This document shows, piece by piece, positions 1-6,776 of a stretch of DNA of 16,145 bases. Every line of letters begins with the position of its first letter. Positions within the stretch are counted from its first letter, which is position 1. Origin of the DNA: Gammaproteobacteria bacterium (GTDB lineage Bacteria > Pseudomonadota > Gammaproteobacteria > Steroidobacterales > Steroidobacteraceae); the NCBI GenBank assembly GCA_030043215.1, contig JASHYG010000031.1:1-16145 (forward strand). Direction: 5' to 3'. The notes below the pieces were generated by a model, which was not told where the DNA came from, did not search any database, and was given only the letters and a program-made list of their open reading frames with translations. The position numbers and the translations under genes are program-made.

Positions 1-2
1 CG

Positions 3-356
3 CACTACAACGTCTGGCGCGTTCTATCGCAGCCGCCCCAGGATGTCCCGCTCGCCGTGTGCAACGCTCGCACCGTCGCGGATGCGGATCTCGTTGCGGC
101 CCAGGCGGTCTTCGACTTCCCGGGCACACCGGAGCGGACGGCGGACAGCCTCGTGGTCCGGCACAACTCCGCGCACCGCTGGCACTACTTCCGCGACATG
201 GCGCCGGATGAGGCCCTCATCTTCGTCACGAAGGAGTCCGATCCGGACCGTCCCCACCAGGTGCCGCACACGGCATTCGACGATCCGAGCTGCCCGCCCG
301 GGGCCGCGCCGCGCTCCAGCATCGAGATACGCGTCGTGGCCTACTTCGCCGGCTGA
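3..356 (+). CDS. CmcJ/NvfI-family oxidoreductase, C-terminal part (5' truncated by window edge)
   Basis: Only the last 117 codons are visible, because the open frame runs off the left edge in frame from base 3. The visible protein begins HYNVWRVLSQPPQDVPLAVC and continues through FRDMAPDEALIFVTKESD to a C-terminal SSIEIRVVAYF stretch. This pattern (N-V-W-R near 'P-Q-D-x-P-L-A-x-C', later 'P-D-E-A-L-x-F', then 'S-S-I-E-x-R') matches the C-terminal half of the CmcJ/NvfI/AsaB-type family. Members include CmcJ of cephamycin biosynthesis and fungal desaturase/hydroxylase-like proteins of natural-product pathways. The family assignment is by recognition. The substrate cannot be inferred. An internal GTG at 57 could be taken as a start, but homology clearly extends upstream of it, so the true start lies outside the window. 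The next gene on the same strand, an MFS transporter, begins 174 bases downstream. Confidence 0.72.
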   Translation, partial: HYNVWRVLSQPPQDVPLAVCNARTVADADLVAAQAVFDFPGTPERTADSLVVRHNSAHRWHYFRDMAPDEALIFVTKESDPDRPHQVPHTAFDDPSCPPGAAPRSSIEIRVVAYFAG

Positions 357-428
357 GCGGAGCGCACGCAGCCTGTCGCTCGCGCCCGCTCGTTCGGTGG
401 GGCTCGTTCGGCGATCTCGTCCGGCGAG

Positions 429-457
429 TTGCCCCCCGGGGCGACCGCACCTACACT
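429..457 (+). promoter_or_regulatory. Candidate sigma-70 promoter for the MFS gene
   Basis: A TTGCCC box (429-434) and a TACACT box (452-457) are separated by exactly 17 bases. Each matches its consensus at four of six positions. Transcription would start near 464, giving a leader of about 65 bases before the ATG at 531. The spacing is ideal, but both boxes are imperfect, so this is only a candidate. Confidence 0.4.
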
Positions 458-530
458 AGCCGCGGCGCTGCCGCTGCCGGCGACCACGGGCTCATCCAAT
501 AAGAACGCAGCGCTCGACGAGGGGCAACAG

Positions 531-1796
531 ATGAATTCACAAGCCTGGGACTCATCCTACGAATGGCGTGCGGTGCTGATTCTCAGCCTCGCGTTCGGGC
601 TCGTCGGCGTGGACCGGTTCGTCCTGCCGCCGCTGTTCCCGTCGATGATGAAGGACCTGCACCTCAACTACCAGGATCTCGGCAACCTCGTCGGCATTCT
701 GGGCGTCGCGTGGGGGACCGCCGCCATCCTCATCGGGAGTCTCTCCGACCGCCTCGGCCGGCGGCGCATCCTGGTTCCCGCCGCCGTACTCTTCTCCGTT
801 CTGTCCGTCCTCAGCGGCTTCGCCGTGGGGCTGCTCAGCCTGCTCGCCATCCGCGCGGTGATGGGCCTCGCCGAGGGTCCGGTGGCCTCGACCGGCGTCG
901 CGGTCGCGATCGAAGCTTCCCACCCCAAGCGCCGAGGCATGAACAACGGCTTCTTCCAGTGCACGATCGCCCTGTTCGGGATCGGTATTGCCCCGATCGT
1001 CGCCACGCAGCTGCTCAAGATCACCTCCTGGCGCGCGGTGTTCTGGATCGTCGGCGCTCCGGGACTGATCGTCGCGGCGTTCATGTGGTTCATCATCCGC
1101 GAGCCGGCTACCGTTGCGGGGACGCATCGAGCGGACGCTCCGAAGCGCGCGCCGCTCGCGGCGATCTTCAAGCACCGCAACGTTCCGCTCTCGATGATCG
1201 GACTGCTGTGCGCCATGACGGGGATCTTCGTTCTCTCGGCGGTCATGCCCAATTACCTCGAGGACTACCTCAAGCTGACGGGCCCCCAGATGGGCTTCGT
1301 CACCTCGGCGATCGGCTTCGGGGGCGCGCTCGGCCAGCTCGGCCTCCTCACCCTGTCCGACTTCATCGGACGACGCACGGCCACTCTGCTCTCCTTCGTG
1401 GTCGCCTCGATCTTCCTGTGGCTGTTCATTCACACCGGAGCGAATCTGCCGGTCCTGTTCGCGCTGCTGTCGATCGCCGCGATGTTCAACTTCGGCGCGC
1501 TCGCGATTCTCGCGGGCCCGGTCCCGGCCGAGGCGGCTCCCGTCGGACTCATCGCCTCCGTCGCGGGGCTCGTCATCGGCGCCGGCGAGATCTTTGGCGG
1601 CGGCATCGCTCCGTCGGTGGCCGGCTCGATCGCGCAGCACCTCGGCATTCAGTACACGCTGTACTTCGCGCTCGGTGGACAGATCGCGGGGCTCGTGATC
1701 AGCGCGTTCCTGCTCGAGACCGCCCCACGCAAGTCAACGAGCGGTCCGAGGGCTTCGGTGTCGGAGCTCGACAAGGTACCCGCGGCCTCTCTGTAA
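531..1796 (+). CDS. Major facilitator superfamily transporter
   Basis: The product is a 421-residue inner-membrane transporter with about 12 hydrophobic helices, the usual MFS size. MFS motif A is clear between helices 2 and 3 (GSLSDRLGRRR, residues 69-79). A degenerate copy (LSDFIGRRTA) sits at the matching place in the second half, after a central cytoplasmic loop rich in K/R/A. Helix 1 carries VDRFVLPPLFPSM, a pattern seen in anion:cation and aromatic-acid type MFS carriers, so an organic-acid or small-metabolite substrate is plausible but unproven. The ATG at 531 is chosen because GAGGGG lies at 519-524, six bases upstream. The frame is open further upstream, from 429, but that stretch encodes no membrane-protein sequence and has no comparable ribosome binding site. 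The gene may serve the oxidoreductase upstream, for example in export or uptake of its substrate, but only proximity suggests this. Confidence 0.9.
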   Translation: MNSQAWDSSYEWRAVLILSLAFGLVGVDRFVLPPLFPSMMKDLHLNYQDLGNLVGILGVAWGTAAILIGSLSDRLGRRRILVPAAVLFSVLSVLSGFAVGLLSLLAIRAVMGLAEGPVASTGVAVAIEASHPKRRGMNNGFFQCTIALFGIGIAPIVATQLLKITSWRAVFWIVGAPGLIVAAFMWFIIREPATVAGTHRADAPKRAPLAAIFKHRNVPLSMIGLLCAMTGIFVLSAVMPNYLEDYLKLTGPQMGFVTSAIGFGGALGQLGLLTLSDFIGRRTATLLSFVVASIFLWLFIHTGANLPVLFALLSIAAMFNFGALAILAGPVPAEAAPVGLIASVAGLVIGAGEIFGGGIAPSVAGSIAQHLGIQYTLYFALGGQIAGLVISAFLLETAPRKSTSGPRASVSELDKVPAASL

Positions 1797-1806
1797 GGGC
1801 GACGCT

Positions 1807-1838
1807 GCGCTTCAGCGCGGCCACCGCGCTTCAGCGCG
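1807..1838. repeat. Two identical 13-bp palindromic repeats between MFS and ohr genes
   Basis: GCGCTTCAGCGCG occurs at 1807-1819 and again at 1826-1838, 19 bases apart start to start (nearly two helical turns). Each copy is a short inverted repeat, GCGCT and AGCGC around a TC centre. The pair lies 11 bases after the MFS stop and about 90 bases before the ohr start. It could be a dyad operator for ohr or a weak terminator region for the transporter gene. There is no T-run after it, and it does not resemble the A/T-rich OhrR operator. Confidence 0.5.
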
Positions 1839-1928
1839 AACGTCGCCGGACCGAGCGCCTTCTCGGAGACTCCCGGCAGGCGTACAGTGCTTCGGCGGCC
1901 CTCGGTCCCGCGAGTCAAGGAGCACTCC

Positions 1929-2363
1929 ATGAGCATCAAGCCTCTCTTCACTGCGACGGCAACGGCGACCGGCGGGCGCAACGGCCACACCGAGGCGCAG
2001 GATCACTCCATCGCCGCCGATCTGTCGGTCCCCAAGGCCATGGGCGGCCCCGGCAAGCCGGGCACGACGACTCCGGAGCACCTCTTTGCGGCGGGCTATG
2101 CCGCGTGCTTCGGCGGCGCTCTCGACTACGTGGGCCACCAGAAGAAAAAGAATGCGCGGAATGCCATCGTCACCTGCAGCGTCTCGATCGGGCCGCGCGA
2201 TGCCGGCGGCTTCGGCCTCGCGGTGAAGCTGCACGTCAAGGACCCGACTCTCTCTCAGGCCGATCTCACCGACCTCGCCCGCGACGCGCATGAGCAGATC
2301 TGTCCCTACTCGCACGCGACCCGCGGAAATGTCACCGTGGAGATCGTGGTGGAAGGCGCTTGA
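1929..2363 (+). CDS. ohr: Organic hydroperoxide resistance protein (Ohr peroxidase)
   Basis: Ohr is a cytoplasmic homodimeric thiol peroxidase that reduces organic and fatty-acid hydroperoxides, normally using lipoylated proteins as reductant. The product is 144 residues, the typical length. The peroxidatic cysteine is C60 in the LFAAGYAACF motif, preceded by the conserved E50 (TTPEHLF). The resolving cysteine is C125 in ICPYSHATRGN, and the conserved arginine is R17 (ATGGRNG). Having both cysteines in these contexts marks it as Ohr rather than OsmC or YhfA. The ATG at 1929 follows AAGGAG at 1917-1922. An in-frame upstream extension to 1887 has no ribosome binding site and lies outside the family. 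No ohrR gene is next to it, so a usual OhrR partner is missing from this neighbourhood. It converges on the MutS-like gene with an 18-base gap. Confidence 0.95.
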   Translation: MSIKPLFTATATATGGRNGHTEAQDHSIAADLSVPKAMGGPGKPGTTTPEHLFAAGYAACFGGALDYVGHQKKKNARNAIVTCSVSIGPRDAGGFGLAVKLHVKDPTLSQADLTDLARDAHEQICPYSHATRGNVTVEIVVEGA

Positions 2364-2381
2364 GCGGCCGCCGCGGGACTC

Positions 2382-4163
2382 TCAGACTTTCAGGCCGATC
2401 GCTCGCATCAGCTCGAGTCCGTTGCTCCGCGCGACGACGCCCTCGCGCAGCTTGAAGTCGAACTTCATGCGCCCGTCCTCAATCTCATCCTCGAAGTGGA
2501 CGTTGCGCACGCTACCGTCCTCGACGCCGCGGATCTCGGTGAGCGCCAGATCGTGGGTAGTGATCAGCCCGATGGCTCCCCGCCCGAGGAAAGCCCGGAC
2601 GATCGCCTCCGCCCCGATGCGCCGATCCCTGGAATTCGTGCCCTGCAGTACCTCATCGAGCAGAAACAGCAAGGCAGGCTCCCCGCTCGCAAGGTCCTGG
2701 AGCTGCCGCAGCCGGGCGATCTCCGCGTAGAAGCGCGAGGTGCCCTCGCCGAGCGAGTCGTTGATGCGAATGCTTGCTCCTACCCTGAGCGGCGTGAGCT
2801 CGAGCGATCGTGCGCGCACCGGCGCGCCCGCCATGGCGAGCACCGTGTTGATGCCGACAGCGCGCAGCAGCGTGCTCTTGCCGGACATGTTCGAGCCGCT
2901 GACGAGCAGCGCGCGAGTACTGCCGGAGACGTCGACATCGTTGCGGACGCATCGCTCCGACGGCATCAGGGGATGGCCGAGGTCCGCCGCCCGGAAGCAC
3001 GCAGGCCCCTCGACGAAGTCCGGAAAGGGATCGAGGGGATGCTCGAAGCTGTACTGCGCGATCGAGGACAGCGCCTCGAATCGGCCTGCGATCTGCACCC
3101 ACGCGCGAGCCTGCTCGCCGTGCGCACGCCGCCACCGCTCGGCCGCGAGCGCGACTTGCACGGAGTACAGAAGCGGCACGGCGAGAAACCAGCGCACGGC
3201 GAGGTTCTGTCGCGATCCGGCGAGCTCCGCGATCGTGCTCAGCTGCTCGATGCTCCTCCCGGCGCTCTGGCCGTGGGAGGCGAGCGCGCGCACGAGCGCC
3301 TGCATCGCAGGCGCCGCGAAGGGCTCTCGCTCCACGCGCACGAGCAGCTTCGCGAGCATTTTGAGGTCCTCGAATGCGGTCTCGGCCGGATCGAGCGCCT
3401 CGGCGAGCCGCCCTCCGAGGCGGTACAGCACCGCGATCTCGATCAGGATGACCGCGACAAAGGGTGCCGGAATTCCCGCGACCGCCCACACGATCGCGGA
3501 AGCGACGCAGAGGATGGGCAGCAGGCGGGCGGTCCACCGTATCCATGGCTGCTCGAGCACATTAGGCGATTCCGCCCAGGTGAGGAGCGATTGAGGATGC
3601 ACGCTGGCACCCGTGCCCTCGCCGAGAACGGCGAGGTCCTCGCGCAGGTCGAGCCGGCTCGCGAGGTCCCCAACGCAGCGGTGGCGCCCCGCGATCTCCT
3701 CGAGGGATGCGGGCGCGAGCAGCCAGCTCGCAAGCGCCTCCTCTCCCATGCGCGTGCGCGCCGCACAGAGCAGCTCGAACAGGCCCCCCTCACCGAACAG
3801 GTCGAGGTCGGTGGCGTAGACATGCCGGACGTCGCCGAAGCGCTCGCCCTGCCGCCCTCCGCCAGCCCAGCGATCTTGGATGCGTGCGAGCCCGCTACGA
3901 TAGAATGCGGCCGCGCGCTCGGCGTGGGATAGGCCGCGCCGCAGGCCCCCGTGGTAGATCACCGCAGCGATAAATGCCGCAACGGGGGCCGAAAGCCACA
4001 GAGGTGAGAGCCAGTGTCCATACAGAGACCCCCATGCCACTGCGGCCGCGGCGGCGGCCAGCAGCAGCCGGATCGGCCCAAGGCGCGAGTGGCGCACCGC
4101 GAGGCGGCTGACCTGCGATTCCCACGCGCCGAGCCGTCTCGCATATTCATCGCCGGGTGACAT
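2382..4163 (-). CDS. Membrane-anchored MutS-family ATPase (MutS-related protein)
   Basis: This 593-residue protein carries a complete MutS C-terminal ATPase. Walker A is GSNMSGKST (423-431), the Q-loop/signature region includes IRINDSLGEGTSRFYAE, Walker B is LLFLLDE (498-504) followed by LQGTNSRDR, and the H-loop is ITTHD (534-538). A MutS core/lever region precedes it (about 110-400). The N-terminal mismatch-reading domain of MutS1 is absent, and so is the C-terminal Smr nuclease of MutS2. There are instead hydrophobic segments at about 29-50, 54-71, 212-229 and 232-249, so the protein is probably membrane bound. This architecture matches a poorly characterised group annotated as 'MutS-related'. 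Its role is unknown, and classical mismatch repair is unlikely. The ATG at 4163 lacks a Shine-Dalgarno but follows a TAGAAT box at leaderless distance. A GTG at 4097 is an alternative start. The gene's start overlaps that of the divergent Lgt-like gene. Confidence 0.88.
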   Translation of the reverse strand: MSPGDEYARRLGAWESQVSRLAVRHSRLGPIRLLLAAAAAAVAWGSLYGHWLSPLWLSAPVAAFIAAVIYHGGLRRGLSHAERAAAFYRSGLARIQDRWAGGGRQGERFGDVRHVYATDLDLFGEGGLFELLCAARTRMGEEALASWLLAPASLEEIAGRHRCVGDLASRLDLREDLAVLGEGTGASVHPQSLLTWAESPNVLEQPWIRWTARLLPILCVASAIVWAVAGIPAPFVAVILIEIAVLYRLGGRLAEALDPAETAFEDLKMLAKLLVRVEREPFAAPAMQALVRALASHGQSAGRSIEQLSTIAELAGSRQNLAVRWFLAVPLLYSVQVALAAERWRRAHGEQARAWVQIAGRFEALSSIAQYSFEHPLDPFPDFVEGPACFRAADLGHPLMPSERCVRNDVDVSGSTRALLVSGSNMSGKSTLLRAVGINTVLAMAGAPVRARSLELTPLRVGASIRINDSLGEGTSRFYAEIARLRQLQDLASGEPALLFLLDEVLQGTNSRDRRIGAEAIVRAFLGRGAIGLITTHDLALTEIRGVEDGSVRNVHFEDEIEDGRMKFDFKLREGVVARSNGLELMRAIGLKV

Positions 4164-5125
4164 CAGCGCATTCTATCGAGCACATCGTGGCATTTCCTTA
4201 CCTGCAAGATCTCGTTCGCGCGGCGACCGGTCTCAACGTCCCGCTGCCGTTGCCGACCTTCGGTCTGTGCGTGGTCGTCGCGGTCCTCGCGGCGATTTAC
4301 GTCGCGCGGCTCGAGCTGCTGCGCCTCTATGGGCAGGGGCGGCTCGGCGATGGCCTCACCAAGGGCCTCGGCAAGGAGCGCGCGAGCGAGATACCGGCGA
4401 CGCTCACGAATTTCCTCCTGGACTTCACGGTGCTCGTGGTGCTCGCGGGTTTCATCGGTGCCCGCATTGCATCGATCCTCGAGGTGCCCCGCGAATTCGC
4501 AATCGACCCCTGGGGAATGATCCTCTCGCGGCAGGGATTCAACTTCCTCGGGGGACTCGTGCTCGGCGCGATCGCCGGTGTCTGGTACGCCAGGCGCCGG
4601 GGACTCCCCATTCGCGTGGCCTGCGATGCATTCGCGCCCGCGCTGATGCTCGCCTACGCGCTCGGCCGGATCGGCTGTCAGCTCTCCGGGGACGGTGACT
4701 GGGGCATCGCCGCGAACATGGCCGCGAAGCCGGGCTGGGTCCCGGCGTGGCTGTGGGCGCAGACGTACGCGCACAACATCGCAGGCATCGTCATTGCCCC
4801 GCCCGGCGTGTATCCGACTCCGATCTACGAGACTCTCATGTGCCTCGCGCTGTTCGCCGTGCTCTGGGCCGTGCGCAAGCATCCCTTCCGGCCCGGCTGG
4901 CTGTTCGCGCTCTATCTGCTGCTCTGCGGGCTGGAGCGGCTCGCGATCGAGCCCATCCGGATCAATCCGCGGGCACACGTCCTCGGCATCGCGGCCACTC
5001 AAGCCGAGATTCTTGCGGCGGTGCTCGCTGCTCTCGGAGCGGCGGCTCTCGTGACACTCAGCCGGCGCGCATCACCGACCCGCGCGGCGCAGAATGAGCC
5101 GGATCCGCTACCCCGGCGGCGCTAG
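4157..5125 (+). CDS. Lgt-like membrane protein (prolipoprotein diacylglyceryl transferase family, divergent)
   Basis: The 322-residue polytopic membrane protein aligns along its length with Lgt, which moves diacylglycerol from phosphatidylglycerol to lipobox cysteines. Recognisable blocks are IGARIASILE (E. coli GGRIGYVLF), NFLGGLVLG (SFHGGLIG), GRIGCQLSGDGDWG (GRLGNFINGELWG), YPTPIYE (HPSQLYE) and LERLAIEPIR (FRIIVEFFR). Several key E. coli positions differ. Y26 is F35, H103 is L131 and N146 is C174, and the signature loop has one extra residue. The R143 and R239 equivalents (R171, R261) and the G154 equivalent (G183) are kept. It is therefore probably a paralogue with another or altered activity, not the essential lgt. 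The GTG at 4157 is taken as start, and a GTG at 4187 is equally possible. Neither has a clear Shine-Dalgarno. The stop shares CTAG with the convergent gene. Confidence 0.82.
   Translation: MTSAHSIEHIVAFPYLQDLVRAATGLNVPLPLPTFGLCVVVAVLAAIYVARLELLRLYGQGRLGDGLTKGLGKERASEIPATLTNFLLDFTVLVVLAGFIGARIASILEVPREFAIDPWGMILSRQGFNFLGGLVLGAIAGVWYARRRGLPIRVACDAFAPALMLAYALGRIGCQLSGDGDWGIAANMAAKPGWVPAWLWAQTYAHNIAGIVIAPPGVYPTPIYETLMCLALFAVLWAVRKHPFRPGWLFALYLLLCGLERLAIEPIRINPRAHVLGIAATQAEILAAVLAALGAAALVTLSRRASPTRAAQNEPDPLPRRR
4170..4175 (-). promoter_or_regulatory. Candidate -10 box for leaderless MutS-like gene
   Basis: On the minus strand these bases read TAGAAT, five of six matches to the sigma-70 -10 consensus. 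The 3' end of the box lies 6 bases before the ATG at 4163, so transcription would start at or next to the start codon. No recognisable -35 box sits at the right distance. No Shine-Dalgarno precedes the ATG, which fits a leaderless mRNA. Confidence 0.3.
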
Positions 5126-5586
5126 CTCGCGAGCGGCCAGAAGATATCCGTCCGCCAGTCCTTGGGATTCGGATGTTCGGCGGGGTCCGTGACGTAGACC
5201 TCCCACGGAGCGCCCGCAGGCCGAAGGCCATTCTCCTCGATCCAGATCTGCACGGCGCCGTGGGCGCTCGCGAGCTGCTCGTAGGGTCCGGTATGCGTGG
5301 CCACCGCGGCGGGCCCTCCGGGCAGCGCTCCCGCAAGAACCTCGCCCTGTCCCGGAACGGGCGCCGCAACGGGCAGCCCGGCCTCGATCGTCACCAGTCC
5401 CGGCCCCCACTCGAGATAGCGCGCGAAGGGCTGGCCGACGAGAGCGGCGTGAGTGCGCTGCGCATGCGCGAATACCGCGCCGAGCGCCTCCCCGAGCGAC
5501 TTCGCGATGTCGGCGTGCTTCACTCGGCACCGGACGGCGAGCATGGGTTGCGGGGAAAGCTGCTTGCGGGTGATCGAATACGTCAT
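5122..5586 (-). CDS. GyrI-like small-molecule-binding domain protein
   Basis: The 154-residue cytoplasmic protein looks like a stand-alone GyrI-like/AraC effector-binding domain (the SHS2-type ligand-binding fold of SbmC/GyrI and of BmrR or Rob C-termini). Supporting features are an N-terminal strand MTYSITRKQLSPQPMLAVR, an LGEALGAVFAHAQ helix, the FARYLEWGPGLVTIEAGLPV block, the typical AVATHTGPYEQLASAHGAV segment, and the C-terminal strand WEVYVTDPAEHPNPKDWRTDIFWPL. There is no DNA-binding domain, so it is probably a drug or metabolite binder or hydrolase-like domain rather than a regulator. The ATG at 5586 is preceded on its strand by GGGGAG (plus-strand 5594-5599). The open frame extends upstream to 5835, but that part is antisense to the potassium-channel gene and lacks a ribosome binding site. 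It diverges from the potassium channel gene across about 117 bases. Confidence 0.85.
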   Translation of the reverse strand: MTYSITRKQLSPQPMLAVRCRVKHADIAKSLGEALGAVFAHAQRTHAALVGQPFARYLEWGPGLVTIEAGLPVAAPVPGQGEVLAGALPGGPAAVATHTGPYEQLASAHGAVQIWIEENGLRPAGAPWEVYVTDPAEHPNPKDWRTDIFWPLAS

Positions 5587-5703
5587 GTTCTCGCTCCCCG
5601 TCCACTCTAACGCAATCTCCGGCGTGGGTCCCGATGACGCCGTCGGACTGCACGACGGCTCTGTCCGGCGCTGACCGCGCCGACCGCGCCGCAGCAAGCG
5701 CCT

Positions 5704-6612
5704 GTGTGGGGCCGCGTGACGCGGTACACTTTCCAGGTGGTCATCAAGTTCCGCCAGACAGCCCGCTTCACGGTGGGGGGCCGCAGCGTCCTGACGAGCG
5801 GTCTCCCGAGACGGGCGTGGCACGACCTGTACCATTTCTTCATGAAGGTCAGCTGGCCGCGGCTGTTCGCGAGCTTTGCCGGCTTCTTCGTTCTATTCAA
5901 TCTGTCATTCGCCGCCCTCTATACGCTCGAGCCCGGCGACATCGCCAATCTCGACCCGCACGGCTACTGGGGTGCGTTCTTCTTCAGCGTGGAGACGCTC
6001 GGGACCGTCGGCTACGGCGACATGCACCCTCAGACGGTGTTTTCGCACATCGTCGCATCCGCCGAGATCTTCACCGGCGTGATGAGCCTCGCGCTCATCA
6101 CCGGCATGATGTTCGCCCGCTTCTCCAGACCCACGGCGCGGATCCTGTTCGCGCGCCACGCGGTGATTCGCCCTTTCGACGGACGGCTGACGCTCATGTT
6201 GCGCACGGCCAACGAGCGGCAGAACGTCATCATGGAAGCCTCGGCGCAGCTGCGCCTGGTTCGCGACGAGAACACCGTCGAGGGGTTCCACTTCCGCCGC
6301 GTATACGATCTGCCGCTGCGCCGCAGCGAGCAGCCCATCTTCATCTTCGGCTGGAATCTCTTGCACGTCATCGACGATGCGAGCCCGCTCAATGGCGCGA
6401 CCGCAGAGTCGCTCGCGGCCTCTCACGCTTTTCTGCTGCTCACCGTCAGCGGCACGGACGAGACGACCGGCCAAACATTGATGGCCCGCTACGAATATTC
6501 GGCCGCCGTTTTACGCTGGAATCACACCTTTGTCGACATCCTCAGCAGGGGCGCCGACGGCATCGACCGGTTCGACTACACCAAGTTTCATCAAGTCGAG
6601 CCTCTGAGGTGA
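5704..6612 (+). CDS. KirBac-type inward rectifier potassium channel
   Basis: This is an inner-membrane tetrameric K+ channel subunit. The 302-residue protein has the full Kir layout. An amphipathic slide helix lies near residues 38-48 (RAWHDLYHFFMKV), TM1 at about 52-75, the pore helix at about 88-100 and the TVGYGD selectivity filter at 101-106. TM2 spans about 112-138 with a glycine hinge at G134, followed by the conserved FSRPTARILFA linker. The cytoplasmic immunoglobulin-like domain (about 150-302) contains the SEQPIFIFGWNLLHVID and ARYEYSAAVLRWNHTFVDIL blocks. The start is uncertain. GTG at 5704 is the first possible start after an in-frame stop at 5635, GTGs at 5716 and 5737 are alternatives, and none has a strong Shine-Dalgarno. 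The ATG at 5842 would remove the slide helix and is unlikely. There is no voltage sensor or RCK domain. Gating partners are not evident from the neighbours. Confidence 0.93.
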   Translation: MWGRVTRYTFQVVIKFRQTARFTVGGRSVLTSGLPRRAWHDLYHFFMKVSWPRLFASFAGFFVLFNLSFAALYTLEPGDIANLDPHGYWGAFFFSVETLGTVGYGDMHPQTVFSHIVASAEIFTGVMSLALITGMMFARFSRPTARILFARHAVIRPFDGRLTLMLRTANERQNVIMEASAQLRLVRDENTVEGFHFRRVYDLPLRRSEQPIFIFGWNLLHVIDDASPLNGATAESLAASHAFLLLTVSGTDETTGQTLMARYEYSAAVLRWNHTFVDILSRGADGIDRFDYTKFHQVEPLR

Positions 6613-6680
6613 GGCGGAGCCTCCGACGTCCGCTCTTAGCGGCCCACTCGAGTTGAGTGTAGACTATATGCCAACACCGG

Positions 6681-6721
6681 TCGGCGCAGCGCCGATCGAT
6701 GAGGCCGCATTCTTTTGCGGC
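6681..6721 (+). promoter_or_regulatory. Two perfect inverted repeats in the leader of the 111-residue gene
   Basis: TCGGCGC (6681-6687) and GCGCCGA (6689-6695) form a 7-bp perfect inverted repeat around a single A, which is more operator-like than hairpin-like. Nine bases on, GCCGCA (6704-6709) and TGCGGC (6716-6721) form a 6-bp stem with a TTCTTT loop. Both lie between the potassium-channel stop and the GGAGG ribosome binding site at 6767-6771. They may be a regulator-binding dyad followed by a leader hairpin. No T-run follows at once, so termination is not obvious. Confidence 0.45.
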
Positions 6722-6776
6722 ACGCTGCGGACTTGGAGCATCGCGGGCCAGCCACGCGCCTCGAGCGGAGGACATC

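Noticed and set aside
552..1640. Long minus-strand open frame opposite the MFS gene
   Set aside because: The translation is a charged, repetitive Arg/Asp/Glu-rich sequence, typical of the antisense of GC-rich coding DNA. The plus-strand transporter explains the region.
2496..3932. Long plus-strand frame opposite the MutS-like gene
   Set aside because: Low-complexity Arg/Glu/Ala composition with no domain. The minus-strand MutS motifs are unambiguous.
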